64,000 nt of DNA. It comes from a virus. The position numbers were made by a program, and so were the translations under genes. The DNA is taken from positions 124,001 through 188,000 of IMG/VR virus record IMGVR_UViG_3300048438_000153; one strand, 5' to 3'. Of this stretch, positions 42,810 through 50,526 are shown in pieces (the stretch's first letter is position 1; every line of letters begins with the position of its first letter). The notes under the pieces are model-generated. The model saw nothing but the letters and a program-made list of their open reading frames with translations. It did not search any database and was not told the origin of the DNA.

Positions 42810-43240
42810 TTCTCCTGTTTGTTAGTGGATGAGCTAGATTTCATATTGTCCATAGCAGTGACCCTGCTAGTGCGGAGTGTCTCTCCCATCTTAGGGAGAA
42901 CTTCATAGGTTTGGTCAGGCATTCTTATAAGGTCATTTCCTGTGACCTTATAAGACTCGATGATGTCCCACTTGTCTCTCCGCCTCTTGTAAATCTGCTC
43001 CCATTTCTGACGAGCATCCTCACCGATCACTCGGTCATAGTCTAAATCGAAAGACTCAACCCCTGTGGCCTGAGCTTTCATCGACTGACCTACTTTTCCT
43101 GTGAAGCCCACAGAAGCAGAGACGCTGTTTTCAACGCGAGCTTGATCGCCACAGTCACACTTAAGAGTGCCTGTGCCTCTACGCACTCTCTTTCTCGACG
43201 AAAGGCCGCACGATCCGCATTGAAACTTCAAGATAGGCAT
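42806..43240 (-). CDS. zinc-ribbon protein preceding the sheath gene
   Basis: A 144-residue protein. KFQCGSCGLSSRKRVRRG...LKCDCG is a CxxC...CxC zinc ribbon at residues 7-31. The rest is helical and basic, with GFTGKVGQSMKAQATGVESF and DYDRVIGEDARQKW. It overlaps the sheath start by 4 bases, so translation is coupled. Third zinc ribbon in the window. It may assist sheath folding or bind nucleic acid; not known. Confidence 0.7.
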   Translation of the reverse strand: MPILKFQCGSCGLSSRKRVRRGTGTLKCDCGDQARVENSVSASVGFTGKVGQSMKAQATGVESFDLDYDRVIGEDARQKWEQIYKRRRDKWDIIESYKVTGNDLIRMPDQTYEVLPKMGETLRTSRVTAMDNMKSSSSTNKQEK

Positions 43241-43252
43241 AAAGAGTCCTCC

Positions 43253-43290
43253 TTCTATATTCTTATGCTTGAGATAGAATAACTATAAAA
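43253..43290 (-). promoter_or_regulatory. late-type promoter box plus stem-loop before the zinc ribbon/sheath operon
   Basis: Minus strand TTTTATAGTT (43290-43281), overlapping the TAG stop of the previous gene, then TTCTATC...AATATAGAA (43279-43253), then GAAGGAGGA and the ATG at 43240. Confidence 0.6.
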
Positions 43291-44395
43291 GACGCTGAAC
43301 AAAGTCAGGGGAGCGATTTCCAAGACCCGTGACAGGACTCGTAATCGAAGTGAGCTCAATGCCCTGTTTAGAAATACTATGGATCGGCACAACGAGAGGG
43401 AAATGAATAAACCAATCTACCTGAAGAGAGAAACTTAAACTCGCCGTGTAGAAATAGTCATCCCCATTGTCGTCGTAGACCTCCTCAGACTCACCGCCTA
43501 AAGAAACATCAGAGAGCTCTAGCCCCAAGTTCGTGAGCTTAGGTCTGAGCTGAGCCCATAACCACACCGCAGTCTGATCCGCAATATCAGCCTGTGAATG
43601 AACGTCTCTTGTGATTAAGTCTATGTCCACACTCACATCCCATCGACCACCGTATTCGTGAGCAACCTGTTCTCTTTCTTCAGCTACGATGATCGCTACT
43701 TCATCACCTTTTCTTAAACGCCTCCCGAAAGAAATAACCACACCTTTGATGATCTTTCTGTACGCAACTGCGGGCTTCACTCTGAAAGGACCTTGTTGGG
43801 TGTTCTCCTCGGTATAAAGCGCCCTTAGACGCAACCCTCTACGCACTTCTTCCATCAGCGTGACCGCACTATCCTGTAAGACGTACTCAGACATCCCTAG
43901 AATACGGCCTGACGGCTCTTCTATAATCCTAAGAGAATCCTCTATAGGAGTGCCGTTAAGTGTGATCTCTGTAGGTGACGAGAACATTAAGTTGTCCTCT
44001 ACTACGCGCCGATACCTTGTGTAGTAGACATCGAACTCTCTCGACGCGGGATCAACACCCTCAGCCTCGTGAACAGAAAGCACGTAGACTCCAGGCTCAT
44101 CGGGCATCTGATGAGAATCCTCTCTAACCCAATCTACTGATCCCAAGTAATTCTTATCAGGAAGCCTCGCGAGGCTCACATAGCCTTCAACCGTACCTAT
44201 AAAGTTGTCGGGAGAAAGAACCACGTTATTAGCACCCCCTGTCCTCACAACCATGCCGAACTGAGGACGCTCTTCAAAGCTGTACTTACCCTGTATATTC
44301 TGAGCGAAATCAGGGTAGCGTGGGTGATCAGACCAAAAGTCTCTCAGCTCCCGAATCACTCTGTCTCGGACAGCTAAAGTTAAATGGTGGAACAT
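43283..44395 (-). CDS. virion protein, probable tail terminator or neck
   Basis: A 370-residue beta-rich protein. Its N-terminus (LTLAVRDRVIRELRDFWSDH) and the segment WDVSVDIDLITRDVHSQADI with the C-terminal FYTASLSFSLQVDWFIHFPL are typical of proteins closing phage tails or joining tail to neck. It lies directly before the sheath operon, which agrees. Not an identified family by motif; assignment by position and pattern. Confidence 0.55.
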   Translation of the reverse strand: MFHHLTLAVRDRVIRELRDFWSDHPRYPDFAQNIQGKYSFEERPQFGMVVRTGGANNVVLSPDNFIGTVEGYVSLARLPDKNYLGSVDWVREDSHQMPDEPGVYVLSVHEAEGVDPASREFDVYYTRYRRVVEDNLMFSSPTEITLNGTPIEDSLRIIEEPSGRILGMSEYVLQDSAVTLMEEVRRGLRLRALYTEENTQQGPFRVKPAVAYRKIIKGVVISFGRRLRKGDEVAIIVAEEREQVAHEYGGRWDVSVDIDLITRDVHSQADIADQTAVWLWAQLRPKLTNLGLELSDVSLGGESEEVYDDNGDDYFYTASLSFSLQVDWFIHFPLVVPIHSISKQGIELTSITSPVTGLGNRSPDFVQRLL

Positions 44396-44400
44396 AACGT

Positions 44401-44592
44401 CTACTCCTCTTTAACGAACACAATAAGAGTGTCGTTGACCATCTGTACGGACACAGCACCCTTCAAGTGGAGATCAGAGACGTGTAGTCCATCTCGACTC
44501 TCTTGAACGACTTTGAGCCTCTGAAAGCCTATGCTTTCTTTCTTGTCTACACCCACTAAGATTACGGGATATGTCGGGTTTTTTTCTCTCAT
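44401..44592 (-). CDS. small hypothetical protein
   Basis: 63 residues from the ATG at 44592 (MREKNPTYPVILVGVDKKES). An in-frame ATG at 44628 lies at the foot of a long hairpin that spans 44591-44628; by analogy with other genes here the hairpin is untranslated leader, so I prefer 44592. Beta-rich; no family recognised. Confidence 0.6.
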   Translation of the reverse strand: MREKNPTYPVILVGVDKKESIGFQRLKVVQESRDGLHVSDLHLKGAVSVQMVNDTLIVFVKEE

Positions 44593-44633
44593 GCTAGACT
44601 CTCTTTCTTTTATAAGAAAGTCTAGCATAAATG
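44591..44633 (-). promoter_or_regulatory. promoter box plus long hairpin
   Basis: CATTTATG (44633-44626) leads into ATGCTAGACT (44628-44619) pairing with AGTCTAGCAT (44600-44591), continued by CTTTCTT/AAGAAAG with a small bulge. The strongest hairpin of the module type; the start codon is at the foot of the stem. Confidence 0.65.
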
Positions 44634-44635
44634 TT

Positions 44636-45655
44636 TTATCCTAGAGCGATCTTCGTAGAAAGAACAAGCTCCTTAGAAACCCTGTATGGGTCAGCGTTCG
44701 CGTTGGGTCTTCTATCCTCGAAATAGCCCTTAGAATTCTGAACTGTCTCAAGAGGTATTCGGACGCTCGCGGTACGGTCAGACGCGCCCCACCTAAACTC
44801 GTCATAGCGACACGTCTCATGCTTACCCGTGAGGCGGATCTCGTAGCCGTCTCCATAGGCTTCAAGGTGACCTGTCAGTCGCCCTGACATGGTTTTAAGA
44901 ATCTTCTCTATGTTCGAGAAGCCCACGCCGTCCTCTCTAGTGCTCGCAGTAGAGAAGTTAGTGTGCATACCCGCGCCATTCCAATCTCCGGGGACGGGCT
45001 TAGGGTCAAGGGTCGCAGAGAGATTGAACTCTTCCCCAACACGATATAAGAGCCATCTTGCGATCCACACATAGTCTGAAGAATCAACGATGTCTATGTG
45101 TGGACCTCCAACTTGGAACTCCCACTGACCGGGCATGACCTCAGCGTTCACACCTGTGATGGGGATGTCTGCTTTAAGACAAAGCTCAAGATGCTTTTCT
45201 ACAAGAGCGCGTCCCGCCACCTCATCTGAGCCCACTCCGCAGTAGTAAGGTCCTTGAGCGGGTGGGAATCTTCTTTCTGAGGGAAAACCCACAGGCTTCG
45301 ATCCCTCAAAAAGAGTATACTCTTGCTCAAAGCCTCCCCACGCCATCATTTCTCTATCGTAGACGCTCGTTAGCTGAGATCTGTAGTTAGAGGGGTGAGG
45401 AGTCACACCATCTGCGAGAAAGACTTCACAGAGGACGAGCACATTCTGATCTCCCCGAATAGGGTCGCTTACGACCTTTACAGGGCGTAAGACGCAATCA
45501 GAGTTGTCTCCCACAGCTTGCTCTGTGGACGAGCCGTCGAAAGACCAATCAGGGAATTGAGGGAGTCCGTTTACAGGAGGAAGAACCCTAGTCTTAGAAC
45601 GAACTCTCGCGGTGGGCGAGCCTCCATCAATCCAAATATATTCTGCAATCACCAT
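44636..45655 (-). CDS. glnII: glutamine synthetase, type II (eukaryote-like)
   Basis: A 339-residue enzyme making glutamine from glutamate, ammonia and ATP. It has the GSII motifs in order: WSFDGSSTEQA (about 37), GGFEQEYTLFEG (about 107), GPYYCGVG, VNAEVMPGQWEFQVG (about 169), WNGAGMHTNFST (about 225), SDRTASVRIP and YFEDRRPNANADPY at the end. All expected metal- and substrate-binding Glu/His/Arg blocks are present, so it is likely active. Complete synthetases are rare in phages. It may rewire host nitrogen flow toward nucleotide synthesis. It lies between metallopeptidase and sheath genes. Confidence 0.95.
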   Translation of the reverse strand: MVIAEYIWIDGGSPTARVRSKTRVLPPVNGLPQFPDWSFDGSSTEQAVGDNSDCVLRPVKVVSDPIRGDQNVLVLCEVFLADGVTPHPSNYRSQLTSVYDREMMAWGGFEQEYTLFEGSKPVGFPSERRFPPAQGPYYCGVGSDEVAGRALVEKHLELCLKADIPITGVNAEVMPGQWEFQVGGPHIDIVDSSDYVWIARWLLYRVGEEFNLSATLDPKPVPGDWNGAGMHTNFSTASTREDGVGFSNIEKILKTMSGRLTGHLEAYGDGYEIRLTGKHETCRYDEFRWGASDRTASVRIPLETVQNSKGYFEDRRPNANADPYRVSKELVLSTKIALG

Positions 45656-45736
45656 TGGCGCAGTCCTTTACGTTCGGGGGAAGAAAGAAACCACTGTACC
45701 ATATATCCACTAAGATTTAATCCTAGCGGATGCAAA

Positions 45737-47383
45737 TCATACGACTTGATCCAAGAGATGAGTGACCACCGCGCTCTTGATGTACTTGAAGCTCTTGGGT
45801 GTTAAGACTCCGCCGATCTCAAAGTACGTTTTAGATCTTTTCAGAGCCTCCATGAAATGATCTCTAATCGACTCTTTAGAAAGACCGTAGTTCTTTCTCA
45901 GATACTCTTCGGACTCAGACGCAATCTGCTGTAGAAAAGCCTTAACCTCTGAGCTGTGGTTCACATACCTCCGAGCCTCAGCTACTGACTTATTCTTTCT
46001 CCCGTATCCCTCCATATTCTTATGGTAAAGAATCTTGTCGTAGGCATGAGTCACCTCATGCTCAAGGATACCTAAGAACTCTCTTTTGAATTTAGCCTCG
46101 AAGTTTGAATATTTACGAGTCAAAGGGTGTGTCAGGTTCGCGGGGTAGTCCTTTATCCGAATGATGATGTGATGGTCATTAAAGATATATAGCCCACTAC
46201 CTTCTCTATCTTTATCAATCTCAGCAGTGACATAGACACTCTCTTCACCGACACTAAGTTTGCCTACTAGAAAGTGAGGAAACCTAGAAGCCTCAGAGAT
46301 ATAAGACACACCCTTCTCTGTAGCTTTCTCGGCGCGTTTCTCAATCTGACCCCAAGCTTGGTCTGTAAGCTCTCTTAAAGGGCGCTTATCTATACGGATG
46401 GGGCGAGCCGCCGATTTGTCTTTGATCAAGTCCTTGCCCTCTTCAGAGAACGTCGGTGTGAGAACAGGCTTCTGACCCTCACTCTTAGCCTCCTCACTCC
46501 TCTTCTTGCGCGCCAACGTAGCCCTCTGTTCTTTCGTGAGATCGTGGGCTTTGTCTCTCGGCATACACTTGAGTGGGTTCTTTCCTCCATCCGTGACGCT
46601 TCTCCAACTCGGCTCACTAGAGATGGCACATGGGCCAACAATGTCTCCTGCCTCATAAGTCTTAGACTCCCCGTTTTCTTTCTCTACGGTGTGTTTGATC
46701 GGAGTGATCGCGATCCAATCACCCCATGTAGCTCGCTCATCGGGCTTACCCCCACCATGACCCGCAAACCAAGTGGAAAGACCGCCATGACCTGTATTCT
46801 TAAGTTTGGGGCCATCTCTCTGTGCTGATCGTAGATATCGGGAAGCTACCCTATATGGACTACTAGACCCTTTTTTGACCCCATAGCAGTTCTTATATGG
46901 TCTACAAGACGCTTTCTCTGAGAAGCCCATCTCGCCACAGATCTTGGACTCACAGTGCTCTTTATCCCACTTACGAGGCTTCTTGTACGAAGTATCTTTC
47001 CCCGAAGAGTTCTTTCTCAGAGAAGGGTTTCTGAGCATGGTATCTCTTGTCCTGAAATCTTTGTTCCTACCCTTGTTAGGCTTGAACCCAAATCTCCTAT
47101 AAAACTTAGTCAAACGAGACACGGAGCTCGCGCCGAAGTCTGTTGAAGGAGAAAGAGATAACATAACACCATGATCATCAGCCCAAGAGATAATCTGAGA
47201 CATGACCTCTGAACCCAAACCTTGCTTTCGATTTTCTGAGGGGATCTGAACTGTCATGATCCTGACGATAGGGGCGTGATATTCATCCCCGCTCGATAGG
47301 AAAGAAGTCCATAAAACAAGACCCTGATATCGTCTCTCTAAGTTATCTTCTAGTGTCTTTAGCGACTGCTCTAAAATAGACAT
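45737..47383 (-). CDS. fusion of GNAT acetyltransferase, Cys-rich domain and metallopeptidase
   Basis: 548 residues from the ATG at 47383 (GAGG upstream; 47398 possible). Residues ~20-110: GNAT fold (VRIMTVQIPSENRKQGLGSE, the acetyl-CoA loop; FYRRFGFKPN). Residues ~135-160: CESKICGEMG...CRPYKNCYG. Residues ~185-290: a domain with HGGGKPDERATWGDWIAITP and DIVGPCAIS, recalling a DUF5872-type domain known in large viruses. Residues ~320-548: zinc peptidase with LEHEVTHAYDKI. The segment YRVASRYLRSAQ between parts resembles N-termini of other phage proteins, suggesting fusion of once separate genes. Confidence 0.75.
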   Translation of the reverse strand: MSILEQSLKTLEDNLERRYQGLVLWTSFLSSGDEYHAPIVRIMTVQIPSENRKQGLGSEVMSQIISWADDHGVMLSLSPSTDFGASSVSRLTKFYRRFGFKPNKGRNKDFRTRDTMLRNPSLRKNSSGKDTSYKKPRKWDKEHCESKICGEMGFSEKASCRPYKNCYGVKKGSSSPYRVASRYLRSAQRDGPKLKNTGHGGLSTWFAGHGGGKPDERATWGDWIAITPIKHTVEKENGESKTYEAGDIVGPCAISSEPSWRSVTDGGKNPLKCMPRDKAHDLTKEQRATLARKKRSEEAKSEGQKPVLTPTFSEEGKDLIKDKSAARPIRIDKRPLRELTDQAWGQIEKRAEKATEKGVSYISEASRFPHFLVGKLSVGEESVYVTAEIDKDREGSGLYIFNDHHIIIRIKDYPANLTHPLTRKYSNFEAKFKREFLGILEHEVTHAYDKILYHKNMEGYGRKNKSVAEARRYVNHSSEVKAFLQQIASESEEYLRKNYGLSKESIRDHFMEALKRSKTYFEIGGVLTPKSFKYIKSAVVTHLLDQVV

Positions 47384-47384
47384 A

Positions 47385-48512
47385 TTACACGACCTCATTC
47401 ACGAAGATGCCCACCGCTTTCTTCCAATTTCTAGGCTTGTACCTTTTAAGAGATTGAAAGAACTTCCTGTGGTTTAAGTAGCTTCTAATGTCACTGTTCT
47501 TAGGCTGAGGATTTCTCTCCCTAAAGTTAGTCACCTCATCTAAGAGACGAGAATAAAACTCAATGTCGTCGAGCGCATGGATCGAAATGAGACTAGGATC
47601 AAGACCCTCAGATCTGTACTGATTTCTGAGGGTCTTTTCTTTCTCCCTGTCGTGTTGCCGAAAAGTTCTGTCTCTACTTGAGGTAGGTAAACCCGCTTCA
47701 GAAACTCCCGCATTTAAAGCCATCTGTCTCTGAAAAGCATGGACAAGCTCATGTCGGGCAAAGTCCTCAATCTCTCTCAGCTCTTCCACACCTAAGTTTC
47801 TTTCCTCTGAGAACATGACCACGCCTATAATATGCTTTTTCTCTCTAGAAAGAGAAATCGAATCTTGACTCGGATCATAGAGCTTATAGTAAGCAGGACT
47901 CTTTTCAGAACTCTTAGACCCCTGTTCTACTTTCCCTACTAATGTGAGATCTCCAAGCTCCTCTGTATGAAGTACATTAGTCTTAATAGAATCCTGAATC
48001 TTGGCAAGTCTCTCATATAAAGGTCTTGCCGAAGCAGATATGAAAGGAGTCCGACCCTTGTAAAGACTCTTAAGGTCGGACATCAGACTGAAAAAGTCCC
48101 CCTCTAAATCACCAACGGAGCGCCTAAAATCTCTAGGGCTGTCCGAATAGCTTAAAGACTTCAGATCACGGATCTTCGCCTTCACCCTGTTAAGAGAAGA
48201 TGGCTGTTTCAAGCCCCCTCTCCAAGACGATGTGAGCTCATCAAGAAAAAGCTCGGCGCGATCTAACAGCCTGATGTAGCGAACACCATTATCTCTCCTA
48301 AGCGAGTCAGAAGCGTCTTCTAAATCCTCAAAAGACTCGTTTAGGTCTGATATCAGATCCTTATTTAAGAAAGAACTCTCTTCTAGGAGATTCTGCTTGT
48401 TGACCCAATAGCTCGCAAACTTAGCCTGAAGCCTTTCAGTAACTTCTTCTACGAGGTGTCTTGGAGGTCTTATCAAGCCCGCACTTTTAGGTTCAGATGC
48501 TCTTACTCTCAT
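47385..48512 (-). CDS. putative zinc metallopeptidase
   Basis: 375 residues from the ATG at 48512 (GAGG 8 bases upstream; one base overlap with the previous stop). The N-terminus has AGLIRPPRHLVEEVTERL, a segment shared with two other metallopeptidases here. A helical region follows, then strand KKHIIGVVMFS and the helix FARHELVHAFQ with HELVH at 254-258. The C-terminal ~90 residues (HALDDIEFYSRLLDEVTNFR, FFQSLKRYKPRNWKKAV) are almost identical to the next gene's. Likely a catalytic Zn enzyme; substrate unknown. Confidence 0.72.
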   Translation of the reverse strand: MRVRASEPKSAGLIRPPRHLVEEVTERLQAKFASYWVNKQNLLEESSFLNKDLISDLNESFEDLEDASDSLRRDNGVRYIRLLDRAELFLDELTSSWRGGLKQPSSLNRVKAKIRDLKSLSYSDSPRDFRRSVGDLEGDFFSLMSDLKSLYKGRTPFISASARPLYERLAKIQDSIKTNVLHTEELGDLTLVGKVEQGSKSSEKSPAYYKLYDPSQDSISLSREKKHIIGVVMFSEERNLGVEELREIEDFARHELVHAFQRQMALNAGVSEAGLPTSSRDRTFRQHDREKEKTLRNQYRSEGLDPSLISIHALDDIEFYSRLLDEVTNFRERNPQPKNSDIRSYLNHRKFFQSLKRYKPRNWKKAVGIFVNEVV

Positions 48513-48590
48513 CACACAACCTCATCCACGAAGATGCCCACCGCTTTCTTCCAATTTCTAGGCTTGTACCTTTTAAGAGATTGAAAGAAC
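47388..48590. repeat. near-identical 3' ends of two tandem metallopeptidase genes
   Basis: 47388-47463 and 48515-48590 (76 bp) differ at only two positions that I see, and similarity continues further. It implies recent duplication or gene conversion of the C-terminal segment while the N-terminal parts diverged. Confidence 0.8.
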
Positions 48591-50512
48591 TGACTGCGGT
48601 CTAGGTGAGCGCGTATATCCCTGTTCTTAGGCTGAGGATTTCTCTTCCTAAAGTTAGTCACCTCATCTAAGAGACGGGAATAAAACTCAATATCATCGAG
48701 CGCATGAACAGAAATAAGACGAGGGTCTAGACCCTCAGATCTGTACTGATCCCTCATTGACTTCAGTAGCTCTTTCTTATCTTCAACATCATCCGAGTCA
48801 AAGATGTTAGGTTGCCTGAAAGTCTTGTCATATCTTGAGCGTGGGAGCCCTGTATCTCTGTATTCTCTAGGAGAAACATTCGGCTTACTTAAGTGGCGCT
48901 GAATAGCGATTTCTTTCTGCATGAGGTGAACTAACTCATGTCTCGCCACATCCTCTATCTTATCAAGCTCAAAAGCCCCCCAAGTGGTCTTCCCTGAATC
49001 GAAATAGAAAGTGATGATGTGTGCCGTATTACCGAAACCATAAGACCCTCCCGCCCTAAGAGGACTCTTAAACTCTACATTCACATAGAGAGGGTGAGAA
49101 AGAGATGGATCACTCAATCGCCACGAGTAGCCCGACCTTGAAACCTTACGTCTGTGTGAGTTCTTCTGAAAAGCCTCTTCGTACTTCTCTTTCGCGTAAG
49201 GATTGATCAGGCTCATGCCTGAGCCATTCGCGCCCTCAAAAAGATCTCTGAACAAGTCTGAAAGAGTCCTGATATCCTCTTTGTACAAGCTCACTTTTTC
49301 TAAGAGGTCTTGAGGGTTGAGCCTAGAAATGATCTCGTGCGCGTCTATGATCTTAGAGAGATCATCGCTGTCTGTAACTTTCCCACTGAGAGTGTTCAAG
49401 TAGTTCTTTCCGCTCTTGAGTTGGAAAGAAACATCGCTCAGAGACTCCTCACCTCTCTTAATACCTTTCGGAAGATAGGCGAAATCATCAGCAAAAGCCT
49501 CAAGGATGTCTAGGTCGTCTGAGCTGTAGGGGCTACTGTTTCTAGCTTCCATATCGAGTAGATACTCAGCGAGCGCGCCCTTAGCAATCTCGGTCAGCTC
49601 TTTGACGAGGTGTTGAGGTGGTCTAATCAACCCTGCTTTTCTTAAAGCAGATCCGTTGTTCGCGAATCCACTGTCGTAAGGGATAACACGCGCAGAACCG
49701 CTACCGCTGTCATGGACGTATCCCAAGTCGAGTCGGTTGGCGGGAGTCCTCCCGTTAGCCTCAGACTTATCGAGATTTCGGTACTTCAGATTGGGTGAAT
49801 CAGGGGAAGGTCTACCTATGTTTCTTGCCGAGTCTCCATTGGGGAGCGCGCTGTGTGCGTCCGTTCCATCGGGATTGTCTGAACGACCGATGGGAGTACC
49901 TTGTGTCAGGCTTGAGAGCTGATCAGGTGGAGTGACTTCTCTATAGAAATCAGCCCTTCTTTCTAGCGAAGCAGTCTTACCTGTGTCTGCGATATGGTTG
50001 AGCCAAACACTCTCTAGGTCTGTGTTGAAGACAGAAATCTCTATGGGCTTAGAATAGCGCCATGTGGAGACAGTCGTTTTCTGCTCTGTAGTCCACTGAG
50101 AGTTCCCCCAACCAGGTTCTTGAGAATAGGTAGTCTCTACTTGATAGAAAGCGTTCCCTTTGAAAGTGACCTTTGGAGATCGGGAGTAGAAATCGACCTC
50201 AAGCTCTCCCGCTAGACCGATAATCTGAGGATCGACTTTAGACGAGGTGAGTCTATCGGCGATCCTCTTCATTTCTGTCGTGCTTACATTGAAAGGGGAT
50301 ACTGCGTAAGACCAAGGTACGTTACCATTCTTATTAAACCACGCAGACGTGAGAGACTTGATCTCACTCTCTACTTCGGCGTACCTGTTGAACGTAGAAA
50401 TGTTGCTGAGAAGAGCGGTCTTGACGGCTTCCCTGAGATCAGGGTTATCGTGCTTAACAGTTACCGAAATATCATTAGGACTTGAGTACCAATCAGATGA
50501 CGTTCTTCTCAT
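48512..50512 (-). CDS. large virion-type protein with zinc metallopeptidase domain
   Basis: A 666-residue protein. It starts MRRTSSDWYSSPNDISV, similar to the MRRT leader of other genes. Residues ~30-180 are a globular domain; 190-285 are low-complexity Gly/Asn/Asp/Ser; then AGLIRPPQHLVKELTE at about 290 begins a unit like the gene at 47385, with DVARHELVHLMQ (HExxH at about 520) and the same C-terminal ~90 residues. The plan, N-terminal domain plus linker plus peptidase, suits a virion-carried enzyme. Confidence 0.72.
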   Translation of the reverse strand: MRRTSSDWYSSPNDISVTVKHDNPDLREAVKTALLSNISTFNRYAEVESEIKSLTSAWFNKNGNVPWSYAVSPFNVSTTEMKRIADRLTSSKVDPQIIGLAGELEVDFYSRSPKVTFKGNAFYQVETTYSQEPGWGNSQWTTEQKTTVSTWRYSKPIEISVFNTDLESVWLNHIADTGKTASLERRADFYREVTPPDQLSSLTQGTPIGRSDNPDGTDAHSALPNGDSARNIGRPSPDSPNLKYRNLDKSEANGRTPANRLDLGYVHDSGSGSARVIPYDSGFANNGSALRKAGLIRPPQHLVKELTEIAKGALAEYLLDMEARNSSPYSSDDLDILEAFADDFAYLPKGIKRGEESLSDVSFQLKSGKNYLNTLSGKVTDSDDLSKIIDAHEIISRLNPQDLLEKVSLYKEDIRTLSDLFRDLFEGANGSGMSLINPYAKEKYEEAFQKNSHRRKVSRSGYSWRLSDPSLSHPLYVNVEFKSPLRAGGSYGFGNTAHIITFYFDSGKTTWGAFELDKIEDVARHELVHLMQKEIAIQRHLSKPNVSPREYRDTGLPRSRYDKTFRQPNIFDSDDVEDKKELLKSMRDQYRSEGLDPRLISVHALDDIEFYSRLLDEVTNFRKRNPQPKNRDIRAHLDRSQFFQSLKRYKPRNWKKAVGIFVDEVV

Positions 50513-50526
50513 GAGGTAGCTCTTTC

